DNA of 64,000 nt, from contig JACDNV010000001.1 in the NCBI GenBank assembly GCA_017656425.1, positions 186,001 through 250,000 of the forward strand, given 5' to 3'. The DNA comes from Candidatus Neomarinimicrobiota bacterium (GTDB taxonomy: Bacteria; Fidelibacterota; UBA2242; B5-G15). The notes under the pieces are model-generated. The model was not told the origin of the DNA. It ran no database searches and saw only the letters and a list, made by a program, of their open reading frames with translations. Position numbers and translations under genes: made by a program. Below are positions 28,677 through 38,383 of this stretch, one piece after another; position 1 is the stretch's first letter, and each line of letters opens with the position of its first letter.

Positions 28677-29927
28677 ATGAATAAGTTAAAATTTTACCTA
28701 TTAATCTTTTTGTTTTTTCATTTTCTATTTAGTCAAATACCTACTCTTGAAACCGGTTCCCAGAAGCCAATGCCCAAGGAATGGATAGATAAAGACACAG
28801 GTCACAGAGTAATACGTATTACAGAACTTGATGGAAATTATCGAAGTTTTTATTTCCATAATAATCCATTTATCCCACCCAAAGACAACCAGGGATACAA
28901 AATGGTCATCACTGGTTCTCGAGATATTGACAAAGAGACCGATAATATGTACAGAAGAAGGTTAATCCAGTATTTTATAGTAGATTTAAATACCTTTGAA
29001 ATAGAACCTCTTAATGAAAAACCACAGCCAATTTTTGGTGAGATTGTTGGTAAAAAAGGAAGGAACGTTTTCTATCAGAAAAGAGATAGTATATTTGCAA
29101 TTAATATTGATACAAAAGAAAAAGAGTTGATTTTTGTATTCCCTGATTCTATTCGTGGGTCAATTTCAACTATCAACGCTGATGAAACATTGCTTGCAGG
29201 TACATATAGCGATCCCCGGAAATATGAAATATTAAGGCAAAACCCCCGCAAGGGCGATTATTTTACCAGAATATTCGAAGCAAAAATTCCACACACACTA
29301 TTTGTAATAGATATAAAAACTGGAAAATTAAGAAAGATCCTCACTGAAAAAGCCTGGATTAATCATGTTCAATTTTCACCAACAGATCCAAATTTAATAA
29401 TGTTTTGTCACGAAGGTCCTTGGCATCTTCTTGACAGAATATGGCTTATTGATATTCGAGAAGGAAAACCCAAACTAATGCATAAAAGGACAGTAGAAAT
29501 GGAAATAGCCGGCCATGAATTCTTTGGACCCGACGGAGGATGGATCTGGTACGACCTTCAAATACCAAGAGGAAAAACTTTCTATGTAGCTGGCGTCAAT
29601 ATAAAAACCGGGGAAAGAATCAAATATCGGTTAAAAAGAGATGAATGGTCCGTGCATTATACAATTTCTCCTGATAAAAAACTTTTTGCTGGGGATGGTG
29701 GCGCTCCTAATATGGTAGCACGAGCAAAAAATGGAAAATGGATATACTTATTCTATCCCAGAGGTAACAAATTTAAATCAGAAAAATTAGTCAACATGAA
29801 ACGCCACAATTATGATCTTGAACCGAACGTTCATTTCACACCGGATATGAAATATATTATTTTCCGCGCTAATTTTGAGGGCAAATCACAGGTGTATGCG
29901 GTAGAAATAAAAAAATACAAACAATAA
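28677..29927 (+). CDS. Oligogalacturonate-lyase-like beta-propeller, PL22-type, exported
   Basis: 416 residues with a signal peptide (about 1-19). KDTGHRVIRIT and YRSFYFHNNPF near the N-terminus, repeated propeller blades, HVQFSPTDPNLIMFCHEGPW and the C-terminal RHNYDLEPNVHFTPD match oligogalacturonate lyases, including the conserved His residues. Family members split short (unsaturated) galacturonides. The signal peptide is notable since many PL22 enzymes are cytoplasmic. Last gene of the rhamnose operon. Confidence 0.8.
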   Translation: MNKLKFYLLIFLFFHFLFSQIPTLETGSQKPMPKEWIDKDTGHRVIRITELDGNYRSFYFHNNPFIPPKDNQGYKMVITGSRDIDKETDNMYRRRLIQYFIVDLNTFEIEPLNEKPQPIFGEIVGKKGRNVFYQKRDSIFAINIDTKEKELIFVFPDSIRGSISTINADETLLAGTYSDPRKYEILRQNPRKGDYFTRIFEAKIPHTLFVIDIKTGKLRKILTEKAWINHVQFSPTDPNLIMFCHEGPWHLLDRIWLIDIREGKPKLMHKRTVEMEIAGHEFFGPDGGWIWYDLQIPRGKTFYVAGVNIKTGERIKYRLKRDEWSVHYTISPDKKLFAGDGGAPNMVARAKNGKWIYLFYPRGNKFKSEKLVNMKRHNYDLEPNVHFTPDMKYIIFRANFEGKSQVYAVEIKKYKQ

Positions 29928-30296
29928 ATTACTCTCTAACCAACATATTATACTTAGTAAACAATACTTTTGATATTCATAATTATTGCATAAACCTTAT
30001 ACCACAAACTATCATTATTCACATTTCTTACACCACTTTTTAGAAGTTGCAATTATTTATAGTAAACCCACAGAAGCAACGAACAAACTCAACAAGTCGA
30101 TAAAAATCCAGCAACTGTATGTAAATGAGAAAATAACAATCGGAAAGATATAAATATCCAGGTATTAGAAGTTAGTTACATGCAATATCCATACGAATAA
30201 CAACCGTTATCTTTCAGTTATTATATAAACCTATGATTTTTTGATCTTTCACAAGGAGTTCTATAAAAGTGTTTAAAAAAACAGTTCAAACTCCAA
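29928..30296. other. Convergent intergenic region, no gene seen
   Basis: 369 bp of AT-rich sequence between the PL22-like gene and the convergent DUF4450 gene. Both transcription units should end here, but I see no GC-rich hairpin with a T-run on either strand, no ORF with support and no repeat. Confidence 0.6.
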
Positions 30297-33200
30297 TCAA
30301 TACACAAGAGTCAATGACAAAAGTCCTATTACCACCTCATTTGCAACAGCTTTTATATATATGCCTTTAACTTTTTCATCAGTCACAATTGGTGCATCTA
30401 TAACCATAGATGCACCACCATCAATCAGCCTTGTCCTATTTTTCATTAGGACATCGTAATAGGAAGCTGTTACTTTTCCTGTTTTTAAATAAATTCTTAG
30501 TGGATGGGGATACCTAACATCAAAAGCAAAACCATCATTGTAGTAATCCTGTTCTATGGGCCACCAGGTTTCAGGATTTTTTAATTCAATTTTTTCTTCT
30601 TTATCATTTTCATACACTATTCCAACTTCTCCATTCACAATTCTTGATTGCATATGATTGGTACTACCAGCCATGAGAAGGTAGATATGTTTTGCCTTTA
30701 CACCTACAGGAATGTACACTGAATCAGGATAATTATCCCATTTACTTACAAAAACGACATTATCTTTTGATGAATCTCCAACTGAAAGGAATCTTATACC
30801 ATTATCCAATTCAATAACACCATCCTTCCCCGCCATTTTTCTCAATCCCGAATCATTGATTTCAGGATAAAAGGAATAAGAACACCAGTCACCAATACCT
30901 TGCACCGGTATCTGTAAGGTTGGGCAATCAGGACGTGGAAAATAATACTGCTTTTTAAAAATATTGTTCAGCTTATCATTATAATATTTATTGAGATTGA
31001 TTAAATGAACCCTCCCTCTTTTCTTTAATGAAATACTCCAATCTATAACAATATCCTCTACTTTAAAATCCTCCATCTTGAATATCAATTTATTTCTACC
31101 AGTTATTAGATATCTATCAGGAACAAAAATCGTATCACTCACTTCACAAGGTGCAAGTTTCAAATGCTTGTAACTACGTTTTTTTGTACCGATGAACATA
31201 AATTCACCACCTATTTCCTGATTTGAATTATTCTTTATTAAAACCTTTAGATTACCTCCGGAAATTTTTTTATAAATAAATTCTGTCGGACTTACGACCT
31301 CTATGTCTATTGGTTCCCACCATTCCATATTTCCCTGCTTCAACAAAACAAACACTGTTTTCCATCCTGTGTTATTAAACTTTACTTTAATCTTCCTTTT
31401 TCTCAAATCAACATAGGAAGTTGAATTCATTGGATCATAAAAATCTATAACCTCCGCCTCATTTGCTTTTATAAACAGTGTATCTATCACAGATATTGTT
31501 TTTTCATAAATCGGTTTACTAATAGCTTTCCCTAACCATTTAATTTTAATATCATACTCCTTCTGATAACCATCATTAATTTCAATAAATGGATTACACA
31601 CTTTATTTAAAATTTTATATTCCTTACTTGCTCCGTTTATAAAAACAGACTCTATATTTTCCCTGTCAGCTTTCACCAGAAGTCTTAATGCAAAATTAGT
31701 ATTAAAATTCTGTTTTATTTTTATCCGGGTAAAATCTTCGCCCTTTTCATAGGCATAAGATACGCTCGGATGAAAAATAGAAGCAGATTGCCACTCTGCT
31801 GGGAATCCAGGTATTATCGTCAAAGTATCAATTAAAGCATCAGGCACTACCCCAAATAAACCTTCAACAAGTGTTCTTGCAGTTATACCGACCGGATCTG
31901 CAAAGTCACGATATAGTTCACCCCGGAATGCATCATAAAATGATAATAGCTGAAAATTCCCAGGGCTACTACCAAGATATCCGCTCTCCAAAATAGCACT
32001 TTTAAAAAGCCTGAAAGCTTCATCGAACCGGTAAGCCTTCCAGTAAGCAAGAGCAGTATGTACATTCTCAGCCATCGCTACATTATTAACCGACCAGGTA
32101 TAGGGCATCCAATTGGTTGTCGAAAGAAGGTAATATTCACAGCTATCTTCCAATCCGATAGCACTTAATAGAATATGGGGGATTTCATGATCCACGTACC
32201 TCGTATTAAGATAATTTTGAAACATATCACCGATTCCTGTTTCTATCGAATGATATACAGTCCACAAACCTGCCGAAGGATGGATTAATTTTTCCCCGAG
32301 ATAGTCTTTATATTCTGCATAATGACCCATATTTTTTATCCATAAAATTTTGTTCACAGCTTTCTTTATTTTCTCAGCCTCTTTCTCATATTCCCCATAA
32401 TCTTTTCCAATTCTTTTTGCTATTATCGAGGCAATTCTATTTGCTTTATAATTCATTGCAGATGAATGAGTAACACCGCCGCCACTGTAATATATCGCGT
32501 CGCTTGCCCAGAAACTAGCATAGGAGTCATAAAGCCCGTCTTTGTCCCAGTCAAAACACCTTTTCTCCCATTCAAGATGCCTTTCAATTATAGGCCACAT
32601 CTCCTTAATAAACTCCCAATCACCGGTCCATTGAAAATGATAAAATAGTTGATCCATAAATATCTGATTCATATCGTAATGGCTTGGTTTCGAAATCCTC
32701 CCTGGATATCGGCTTATATAACCTTTTGTAAACACTGCTGAACCTGGTATTTCTTTTTGTCTTGCAAAATTCTTTTCGGGATCAGGCATTGATGGACCTG
32801 AATCTGGTTCTATATATTGTGATTTAGCATAATTTTTAAAATGAATTCTCCCTCTATCATGCCATCCAAGGAAATCACCTGCATAGGCACCTCTCCAGCC
32901 ATTATACCTCATCCTCCAGGCTACAGCACCATGTAGATATGATGGATATTCCCATATTGCATCGCCTGCAAAAAGAAGTGTCCAATCAAGATTATTGATA
33001 TAGGGGTCAAGAGTAACTATAGAAAATCTTGAGGATATCTCTTTTATTTTCGCAGTAGCTTTTTTATACTTATTTTCGACATTTACCACAGAAATTTCCG
33101 GTTTAGATATTAAGTAGAAAAGCGTGTTGCATTCATTAACACTAGTAATACTTACGACTACAGGATATAACTTTTTCTCTGTATTAGCCAGGATCAATGG

Positions 33201-33896
33201 CGATTCCAGCCCCGTACAATCTGATATCTTTATCACTGAACCATTTGGTACGATAGAGGTTGATACTAATTTTCTTTGCCTATCATTTCTTAAGTATGTT
33301 CTGAAGAGGTTTCCCTCAATTTCAAACTCATTATTTTTACAATATTCCGGCAACATATAGAATACAGATTCTGGCTCTGCTCCAATGTCACCACTTCTTG
33401 GGAATCTCTTCAACGAAGCACCTCCGTATGCTAAAACCAGCTTAATATTACTTATCTCAACAGGCAATACTTTTATGAGACATCCTTCAGATTCAGCAAG
33501 AGCAAGTACTTCTATTTTAATCAGTGCATTACCTATTATTGAATCTTTTATTTCATATTCCATCAAACCAGGTTTATAGAAAGCCTTTATCGTATCAAAT
33601 TCCGTAAACCATTTTGAAACATCCCCCACTATTAAACCAAGTTTTATATTTCCTCCCATTCCGGGCATATATAAGGCAAACTCAGGGAGGTCACCCGCTT
33701 CTACTCTAAAGGCTGTATTTGTCCCGTATAAAGCTCTATTAAATTTTTTACTCCCATTCGTAATAAAAATACATTTTTTGCCCGGTGAATATCTCAATTC
33801 TCTTTTTACTCCATGCCAGTATTCATCTTTTCCATACAATATTAGTCCAAATAATAAGTACATAAATATGAGGTTAAATAGTAATGCTTTTCTCAT
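30297..33896 (-). CDS. DUF4450-type exported glycosidase-like protein
   Basis: About 1199 residues from ATG 33896; an in-frame GTG at 33905 abuts its own ribosome site and is less likely. After a signal peptide (about 1-25) comes YWHGVKRELRY, FNRALYGTNTAFRVEAGDLP and YMPGMGGNIKLGLI, which I recognise as the DUF4450 N-terminal pattern. The middle (WRGAYAGDFLGWHDRG, DMNQIFMDQLFYHFQWTGDW, FADPVGITARTLVEGLFGV) looks like an (alpha/alpha)6 toroid, then beta domains follow. The activity is unproven; DUF4450 genes are associated with pectin degradation loci. Last gene of the minus-strand lyase cluster. Confidence 0.72.
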   Translation of the reverse strand: MRKALLFNLIFMYLLFGLILYGKDEYWHGVKRELRYSPGKKCIFITNGSKKFNRALYGTNTAFRVEAGDLPEFALYMPGMGGNIKLGLIVGDVSKWFTEFDTIKAFYKPGLMEYEIKDSIIGNALIKIEVLALAESEGCLIKVLPVEISNIKLVLAYGGASLKRFPRSGDIGAEPESVFYMLPEYCKNNEFEIEGNLFRTYLRNDRQRKLVSTSIVPNGSVIKISDCTGLESPLILANTEKKLYPVVVSITSVNECNTLFYLISKPEISVVNVENKYKKATAKIKEISSRFSIVTLDPYINNLDWTLLFAGDAIWEYPSYLHGAVAWRMRYNGWRGAYAGDFLGWHDRGRIHFKNYAKSQYIEPDSGPSMPDPEKNFARQKEIPGSAVFTKGYISRYPGRISKPSHYDMNQIFMDQLFYHFQWTGDWEFIKEMWPIIERHLEWEKRCFDWDKDGLYDSYASFWASDAIYYSGGGVTHSSAMNYKANRIASIIAKRIGKDYGEYEKEAEKIKKAVNKILWIKNMGHYAEYKDYLGEKLIHPSAGLWTVYHSIETGIGDMFQNYLNTRYVDHEIPHILLSAIGLEDSCEYYLLSTTNWMPYTWSVNNVAMAENVHTALAYWKAYRFDEAFRLFKSAILESGYLGSSPGNFQLLSFYDAFRGELYRDFADPVGITARTLVEGLFGVVPDALIDTLTIIPGFPAEWQSASIFHPSVSYAYEKGEDFTRIKIKQNFNTNFALRLLVKADRENIESVFINGASKEYKILNKVCNPFIEINDGYQKEYDIKIKWLGKAISKPIYEKTISVIDTLFIKANEAEVIDFYDPMNSTSYVDLRKRKIKVKFNNTGWKTVFVLLKQGNMEWWEPIDIEVVSPTEFIYKKISGGNLKVLIKNNSNQEIGGEFMFIGTKKRSYKHLKLAPCEVSDTIFVPDRYLITGRNKLIFKMEDFKVEDIVIDWSISLKKRGRVHLINLNKYYNDKLNNIFKKQYYFPRPDCPTLQIPVQGIGDWCSYSFYPEINDSGLRKMAGKDGVIELDNGIRFLSVGDSSKDNVVFVSKWDNYPDSVYIPVGVKAKHIYLLMAGSTNHMQSRIVNGEVGIVYENDKEEKIELKNPETWWPIEQDYYNDGFAFDVRYPHPLRIYLKTGKVTASYYDVLMKNRTRLIDGGASMVIDAPIVTDEKVKGIYIKAVANEVVIGLLSLTLVY

Positions 33897-33904
33897 ATAT
33901 GGCA

Positions 33905-36130
33905 CTACCTTCTTTTATTAAGATTTCCGAAACTATGATCGTATTGAACATTCCGAATCCATTCATCCGGTATGTAATCATGACCGACTATTTCCTCTAC
34001 CAATTGAAGACTCCTTATGTATAATTCAGAAATCAGATAAATTGGATTTCCCAGAGAAGGAGGTCTATTCAACTCACCGAGTAGAGTATCATAACAGCTA
34101 AACTTAAAATTATCATCATATAAAAATAATTTGTCTTTATGTATTTTTATTGAATCATATGCCTGCGCAATAAATTTAATTTGCTCTGGATCGGTGGTTC
34201 TCATTGAATTTAAACAACGAAGATACCTGAATCTCCAGTAACTTTCGTCAATGTACTTTCGGCAAATAGCAAACTCTCTAAACCAATCAAATCTTGTTTT
34301 TATTTCTTTATAATAATCATCTCTGATAAATGGTTTTGCAATTCTAAGATAATCATACATTTTCTTTATTAATTTTAATGCCTTATTTTTTTCCTGCACA
34401 ACCAGATTAATATTCTCAATAGTAGGTAATAGATACTTGGAAAATTCCGGTAAATAATATCTATTCGTATACATTATTACTACTTCTTTTCTATTAATAC
34501 TGTTCGAAAAATCTGAATTTGTCTCCGTTCCAAATCCTAATGGTGAAAATGTTAAGTTTATTGCCTCTTCGGATAATTTCAATGCTTCAATTATGAATTT
34601 ACCTCCTCTCTCTCCGTAAATATCTGTAGCCCATTTACGCCACAAATCATTTAAGTCTGAATCTATATCCCATGTCAATTCCTTCCACACATACACATTT
34701 ATACTATTTAAAATATCATCAAACAGAGAATAATTTCTTTGACGCGTAGCTCCTGGGTGAATATAAACGCCTCCTTCCGCTGAAACTCTCTTAAGGCTCT
34801 CTTTCATAGTCCACTTTATATAATTCACCATTGAAGTAGGAAAATAAAATCTACCCTGTGTTTGTCCAGTCATTTGATATTCCGCTATCTGAATATGATT
34901 CTTAGCTTTTCCTAAAAGTTCAGAGAATCTTGCATTTGGCTGACAATCAGAATGATAAATTTTAGTCTGGATGATAATTTCCCTCGGGAGCTCCTCAAAA
35001 ACTCTTCCCCACAGCTCATAACCCTCTCCACCAAAATGTCCATACCCAGGAGCATGAACCCACTCTCCTCTCAACCAGTGAGGTACGCCTGAAGACCATG
35101 TTCGGACTATCAACTTTTTCCCCAGAGAAGATAAAACATCATAATAATTTTTTACAGCAACATATAATTCATTTCTAAATTCATTTAACCCATTCTCTTT
35201 ACACCTCTCACACTGGCAGTATAGACCATATGAATCCCAGAAGCTTACGATTAAGCCATCAGCATCAGTTTTCTCTATATATTCTTTGATATAATTTTTA
35301 ACAACAACCCACGTCATAGAATCTGATGGACAGATAGTTCCTTTTTCAAATGACCTTTCTTTTGATTTACCTTCAACAGAAGGATATAATTTTATTGTCG
35401 CCTCATAAAGTGGTAGTGACCACCTTTTAAAATCACACCCATATGAGAAAGGCGCAATATATTCTACATCACACTCATGCAGAATATTTGCAAACTCTTT
35501 ACTCTTTTTTTCTTTTTCTATCGAAGAGTTAACTAAACTATTTTTTACGTCCTCTTCAAGCGAGTTAAAAATCTCTGGCATTGTATTTTTAAAAGTAACA
35601 GTTGCTCCAGGACCACCTACAACCATGTTCACCTTCATATATGCAATAAATTCGGGAACCGACATCCTTCCATGAAAAACTGCTATCCTGGTTTTAAATT
35701 CTGGATTTCTTACAAACTTATCTCTATTAATCCACTTTTCCATATCACCTGCTGCATATAATAAACTCCTCGGTCTTTTTCCACATACAAGAATTCCTCT
35801 ATTTTTTCTTAAGGTAACATAACCATCATATTTCAATTTTTTCTTTATATGTTTTATATATCTCCCATATTGAAAACCATCGTTACTAGTAGTTATTAAT
35901 AAAATATCGCCACGGTGTATATTCCTGTATTCTGGAATACAAAAAATAGAATCAGAATGTATTCCCAATTTTTTAGCAAGTATTTTCGCAGCAAATTTTG
36001 AAGCATCGCTAGTATCGATTAATATAATTCTTTTATAGTTATATCTTTCCACATTATTATAACAGCATATTAATAAACCAAGAAAAACAAAAAGTCCTGC
36101 GGAAAAATTTTTAAAAAATTTTTTCCTCAT
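33905..36130 (-). CDS. Putative alpha-glucuronidase-like (GH67/GH20-fold) lipoprotein
   Basis: 741 residues. The N-terminus GLFVFLGLLICCYNN looks like a lipobox. Residues about 35-135 resemble the small alpha/beta domain that precedes GH67 and GH20 barrels (GDILLITTSNDGFQYGRYI, GILVCGKRPRSLLYAAGD). The middle shows a CQCERCK cluster, LIVRTWSSG, TKIYHSDCQPNARF and YQMTGQTQGRFYFP, as in GH67-like proteins that carry a CxCxxC motif. It probably removes a uronic acid from a side chain. Its stop overlaps the next gene's upstream region at 33905, and the upstream gap to PL11 is 31 bp. Substrate is inferred. Confidence 0.65.
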   Translation of the reverse strand: MRKKFFKNFSAGLFVFLGLLICCYNNVERYNYKRIILIDTSDASKFAAKILAKKLGIHSDSIFCIPEYRNIHRGDILLITTSNDGFQYGRYIKHIKKKLKYDGYVTLRKNRGILVCGKRPRSLLYAAGDMEKWINRDKFVRNPEFKTRIAVFHGRMSVPEFIAYMKVNMVVGGPGATVTFKNTMPEIFNSLEEDVKNSLVNSSIEKEKKSKEFANILHECDVEYIAPFSYGCDFKRWSLPLYEATIKLYPSVEGKSKERSFEKGTICPSDSMTWVVVKNYIKEYIEKTDADGLIVSFWDSYGLYCQCERCKENGLNEFRNELYVAVKNYYDVLSSLGKKLIVRTWSSGVPHWLRGEWVHAPGYGHFGGEGYELWGRVFEELPREIIIQTKIYHSDCQPNARFSELLGKAKNHIQIAEYQMTGQTQGRFYFPTSMVNYIKWTMKESLKRVSAEGGVYIHPGATRQRNYSLFDDILNSINVYVWKELTWDIDSDLNDLWRKWATDIYGERGGKFIIEALKLSEEAINLTFSPLGFGTETNSDFSNSINRKEVVIMYTNRYYLPEFSKYLLPTIENINLVVQEKNKALKLIKKMYDYLRIAKPFIRDDYYKEIKTRFDWFREFAICRKYIDESYWRFRYLRCLNSMRTTDPEQIKFIAQAYDSIKIHKDKLFLYDDNFKFSCYDTLLGELNRPPSLGNPIYLISELYIRSLQLVEEIVGHDYIPDEWIRNVQYDHSFGNLNKRR

Positions 36131-36161
36131 GGTTTTATTCCCATATTTTTACAAACTTAAT

Positions 36162-38354
36162 CTATCTAATTAAAACAATTTTTTCAGAAACTTTATATAC
36201 TCCATCTCTTAGAACCACGAAATATACTCCCGATGGAACATTTGCGCCAACTTTATCCTTTCCATCCCATCGCAAGGTATATTGACCAGGAGCAAATCTG
36301 CTGTTAGAAAGAGTTATAACCTCTCTTCCATTAATATCATATATTTGCAATTTAATCTTAGATTCTTTCGAAATTACAAAATTTATAAATGTCGAAGAAT
36401 TAAACGGGTTTGGGTAACTTGGCAGAAGTTTATGACCAAGGGGTAAAAACAGATTATTATCTGCCTTTTCATCTATACTGTTCGAAGAGGGATAGACAAT
36501 ATTTGGGAGTGGTGGTTCATTCATTCCTTCGCCCAGGTAAAATCCAGGGTGAGGTGGCTGATTATAACCTACATTTTGAGATGCTACAGCAATCCTGTAA
36601 ACCGGATCATGCATCAGAGTATAGATACTATGCTCTGTAGGTATGGTTGTCGTATATACCCTGAGGGTACTATTATCTCCCTTTCTAAAAATGACCTCTT
36701 CCCTCCAGTCTCCTATTATATCTGCGCTTAAGCAGGGAGTCGCTTTTGTACCATTATTAGATGCACAACCATAAGCGTGGAGTAAGGGTTTGTAGGATGG
36801 ATATTCCTGAGAAACAACTAAATTATCTAGCAATTCCGTCTTTAAATCACCATCCCAATATATAACAAAATTTATAGCACCTGGAGATTTCCCTATATTT
36901 TCACCTTTACATGTAAACAATGGACATCCATTTGACGCCCAGAGCTCAAAACCTCTGTAATCTGGACGTATATCTCCGGCGCATCCCCTCCCTACGTCAG
37001 CATCAATCCTATATTGAAAAATCAAATCCCCGGTTGCTGCATCTCGTAGTGTTACTCCATTGCCACCAGACTCGTGAGGCATGAATATCTCCAATCCAGG
37101 TCTGTCGGGGTCCATATCACTTACATGCAATGCGTCGCCATGACCTAAACCTGTGGAATATAAACCTTCACCATTATCATCAATTACACATGCACCATAT
37201 ACTATCTCATCTTTTCCATCATTATCAACATCTGCTGCTGTCGTCCAGTGTGCTCCCTGACCGATATATTCCACATTCTTAAACTCTGAAATATTTCCAT
37301 TTGCATCCAATTTAATATACGCTTCAAAAATCCACGCCAATTCCAGTTCCCCATTCGAAAAATTCCATGCCGCCACCATATTCTTTACTCCGAAACCTGT
37401 TCTCGGTCCGTAATATCCTCTACAGGTAATCAAACTTGGATGCACTCCATCAAGATAGGCAACTGTCATAAGAAATCTATCACACCTATTGCCATAATCA
37501 TCACCCCAATCCTTAACATTTCCACGGGCTGGTTCATAATCAACGGAGGTGATTGCCTCTCCTGTTTCTCCATCGAAAATTGTCAAATACTCAGGCCCGT
37601 TCAGCACATATCCAGAACTATTCCTGTAATCTGCATCCGGATCCCCAATCACATTCCCCTGTCCATCAACAGCACCATCAGAAGTCCTAACTGCAAGCTC
37701 TGCTTTCCCATCACTATCCAAATCATAAACTATAAACGGTGTGTAATGAGCACCTGAACGTATATTCTTCCCCAGATCAATCCTCCAGAGATGTGTCCCA
37801 TCCATATCATACGCATCAATTATAGTATTTCCAGTGTAACCTCTTTTCGAATTATCTTTGGAATTACTTGGATCCCATTTTAAAACTATTTCATATTCCC
37901 CATCACCATCGAGATCACCTACACTAGCATCATTAGCATTATAGGTATAGCTTACTCCGTCAGGCGTTTTACCACCTTCCGGTATATTCAACGGAATCTC
38001 ATAGTATATTTTATTCCATATTTGAGCAATAACTTCTTCATTCTGCTCAATACCATCTATAACAGTTCTTATTTTATAGACGTTTTGAGTGGTTCCAGTA
38101 GAATCAAAATAATTTGTCTTTTCTAAATTCTTAGCGAGTAACGAACCATCACGATAGAGATTGAATTTTATATTTTGCGGATCAGTACCAAACTTCCTCC
38201 AGCTCAAAAACATATACTCATTTAAATTTTCATCAGTAACTTTAACTGCAATGAATCCCCTATCAAGACACTCCATAATACGAGCTTTTGAGAAAACAAC
38301 GGCACTAAGAACTATTAACACGAATAAAATCATACACACCATCCTTCTCAACAT
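36162..38354 (-). CDS. Rhamnogalacturonan lyase PL11 with type IX sorting domain
   Basis: 730 residues with signal peptide (about 1-23) and a near-perfect AGGAGGTGAT ribosome site. ECLDRGFIAVK, LSWRKFGTDP and the repeated Asp-rich calcium loops of an eight-bladed propeller (GDLDGDGEYEIVLKWDPSN, DLDSDGKAELAVRTSDG, DVDNDGKDEIVYG, SADIIGDWREEVIFR) are those of PL11 enzymes such as YesW. It cuts the rhamnose-galacturonate backbone of RG-I at the cell surface. The last 85 or so residues (PSYPNPFNSSTFINF to the Lys/Arg end) form a type A Por secretion sorting domain. Confidence 0.94.
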   Translation of the reverse strand: MLRRMVCMILFVLIVLSAVVFSKARIMECLDRGFIAVKVTDENLNEYMFLSWRKFGTDPQNIKFNLYRDGSLLAKNLEKTNYFDSTGTTQNVYKIRTVIDGIEQNEEVIAQIWNKIYYEIPLNIPEGGKTPDGVSYTYNANDASVGDLDGDGEYEIVLKWDPSNSKDNSKRGYTGNTIIDAYDMDGTHLWRIDLGKNIRSGAHYTPFIVYDLDSDGKAELAVRTSDGAVDGQGNVIGDPDADYRNSSGYVLNGPEYLTIFDGETGEAITSVDYEPARGNVKDWGDDYGNRCDRFLMTVAYLDGVHPSLITCRGYYGPRTGFGVKNMVAAWNFSNGELELAWIFEAYIKLDANGNISEFKNVEYIGQGAHWTTAADVDNDGKDEIVYGACVIDDNGEGLYSTGLGHGDALHVSDMDPDRPGLEIFMPHESGGNGVTLRDAATGDLIFQYRIDADVGRGCAGDIRPDYRGFELWASNGCPLFTCKGENIGKSPGAINFVIYWDGDLKTELLDNLVVSQEYPSYKPLLHAYGCASNNGTKATPCLSADIIGDWREEVIFRKGDNSTLRVYTTTIPTEHSIYTLMHDPVYRIAVASQNVGYNQPPHPGFYLGEGMNEPPLPNIVYPSSNSIDEKADNNLFLPLGHKLLPSYPNPFNSSTFINFVISKESKIKLQIYDINGREVITLSNSRFAPGQYTLRWDGKDKVGANVPSGVYFVVLRDGVYKVSEKIVLIR

Positions 38355-38383
38355 CTATCACCTCCTCTGTATATATTAATATA

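Noticed and set aside
29928-30296. Possible small RNA or terminator pair between convergent operons
   Set aside because: No stable hairpin, promoter or conserved element could be seen by eye.
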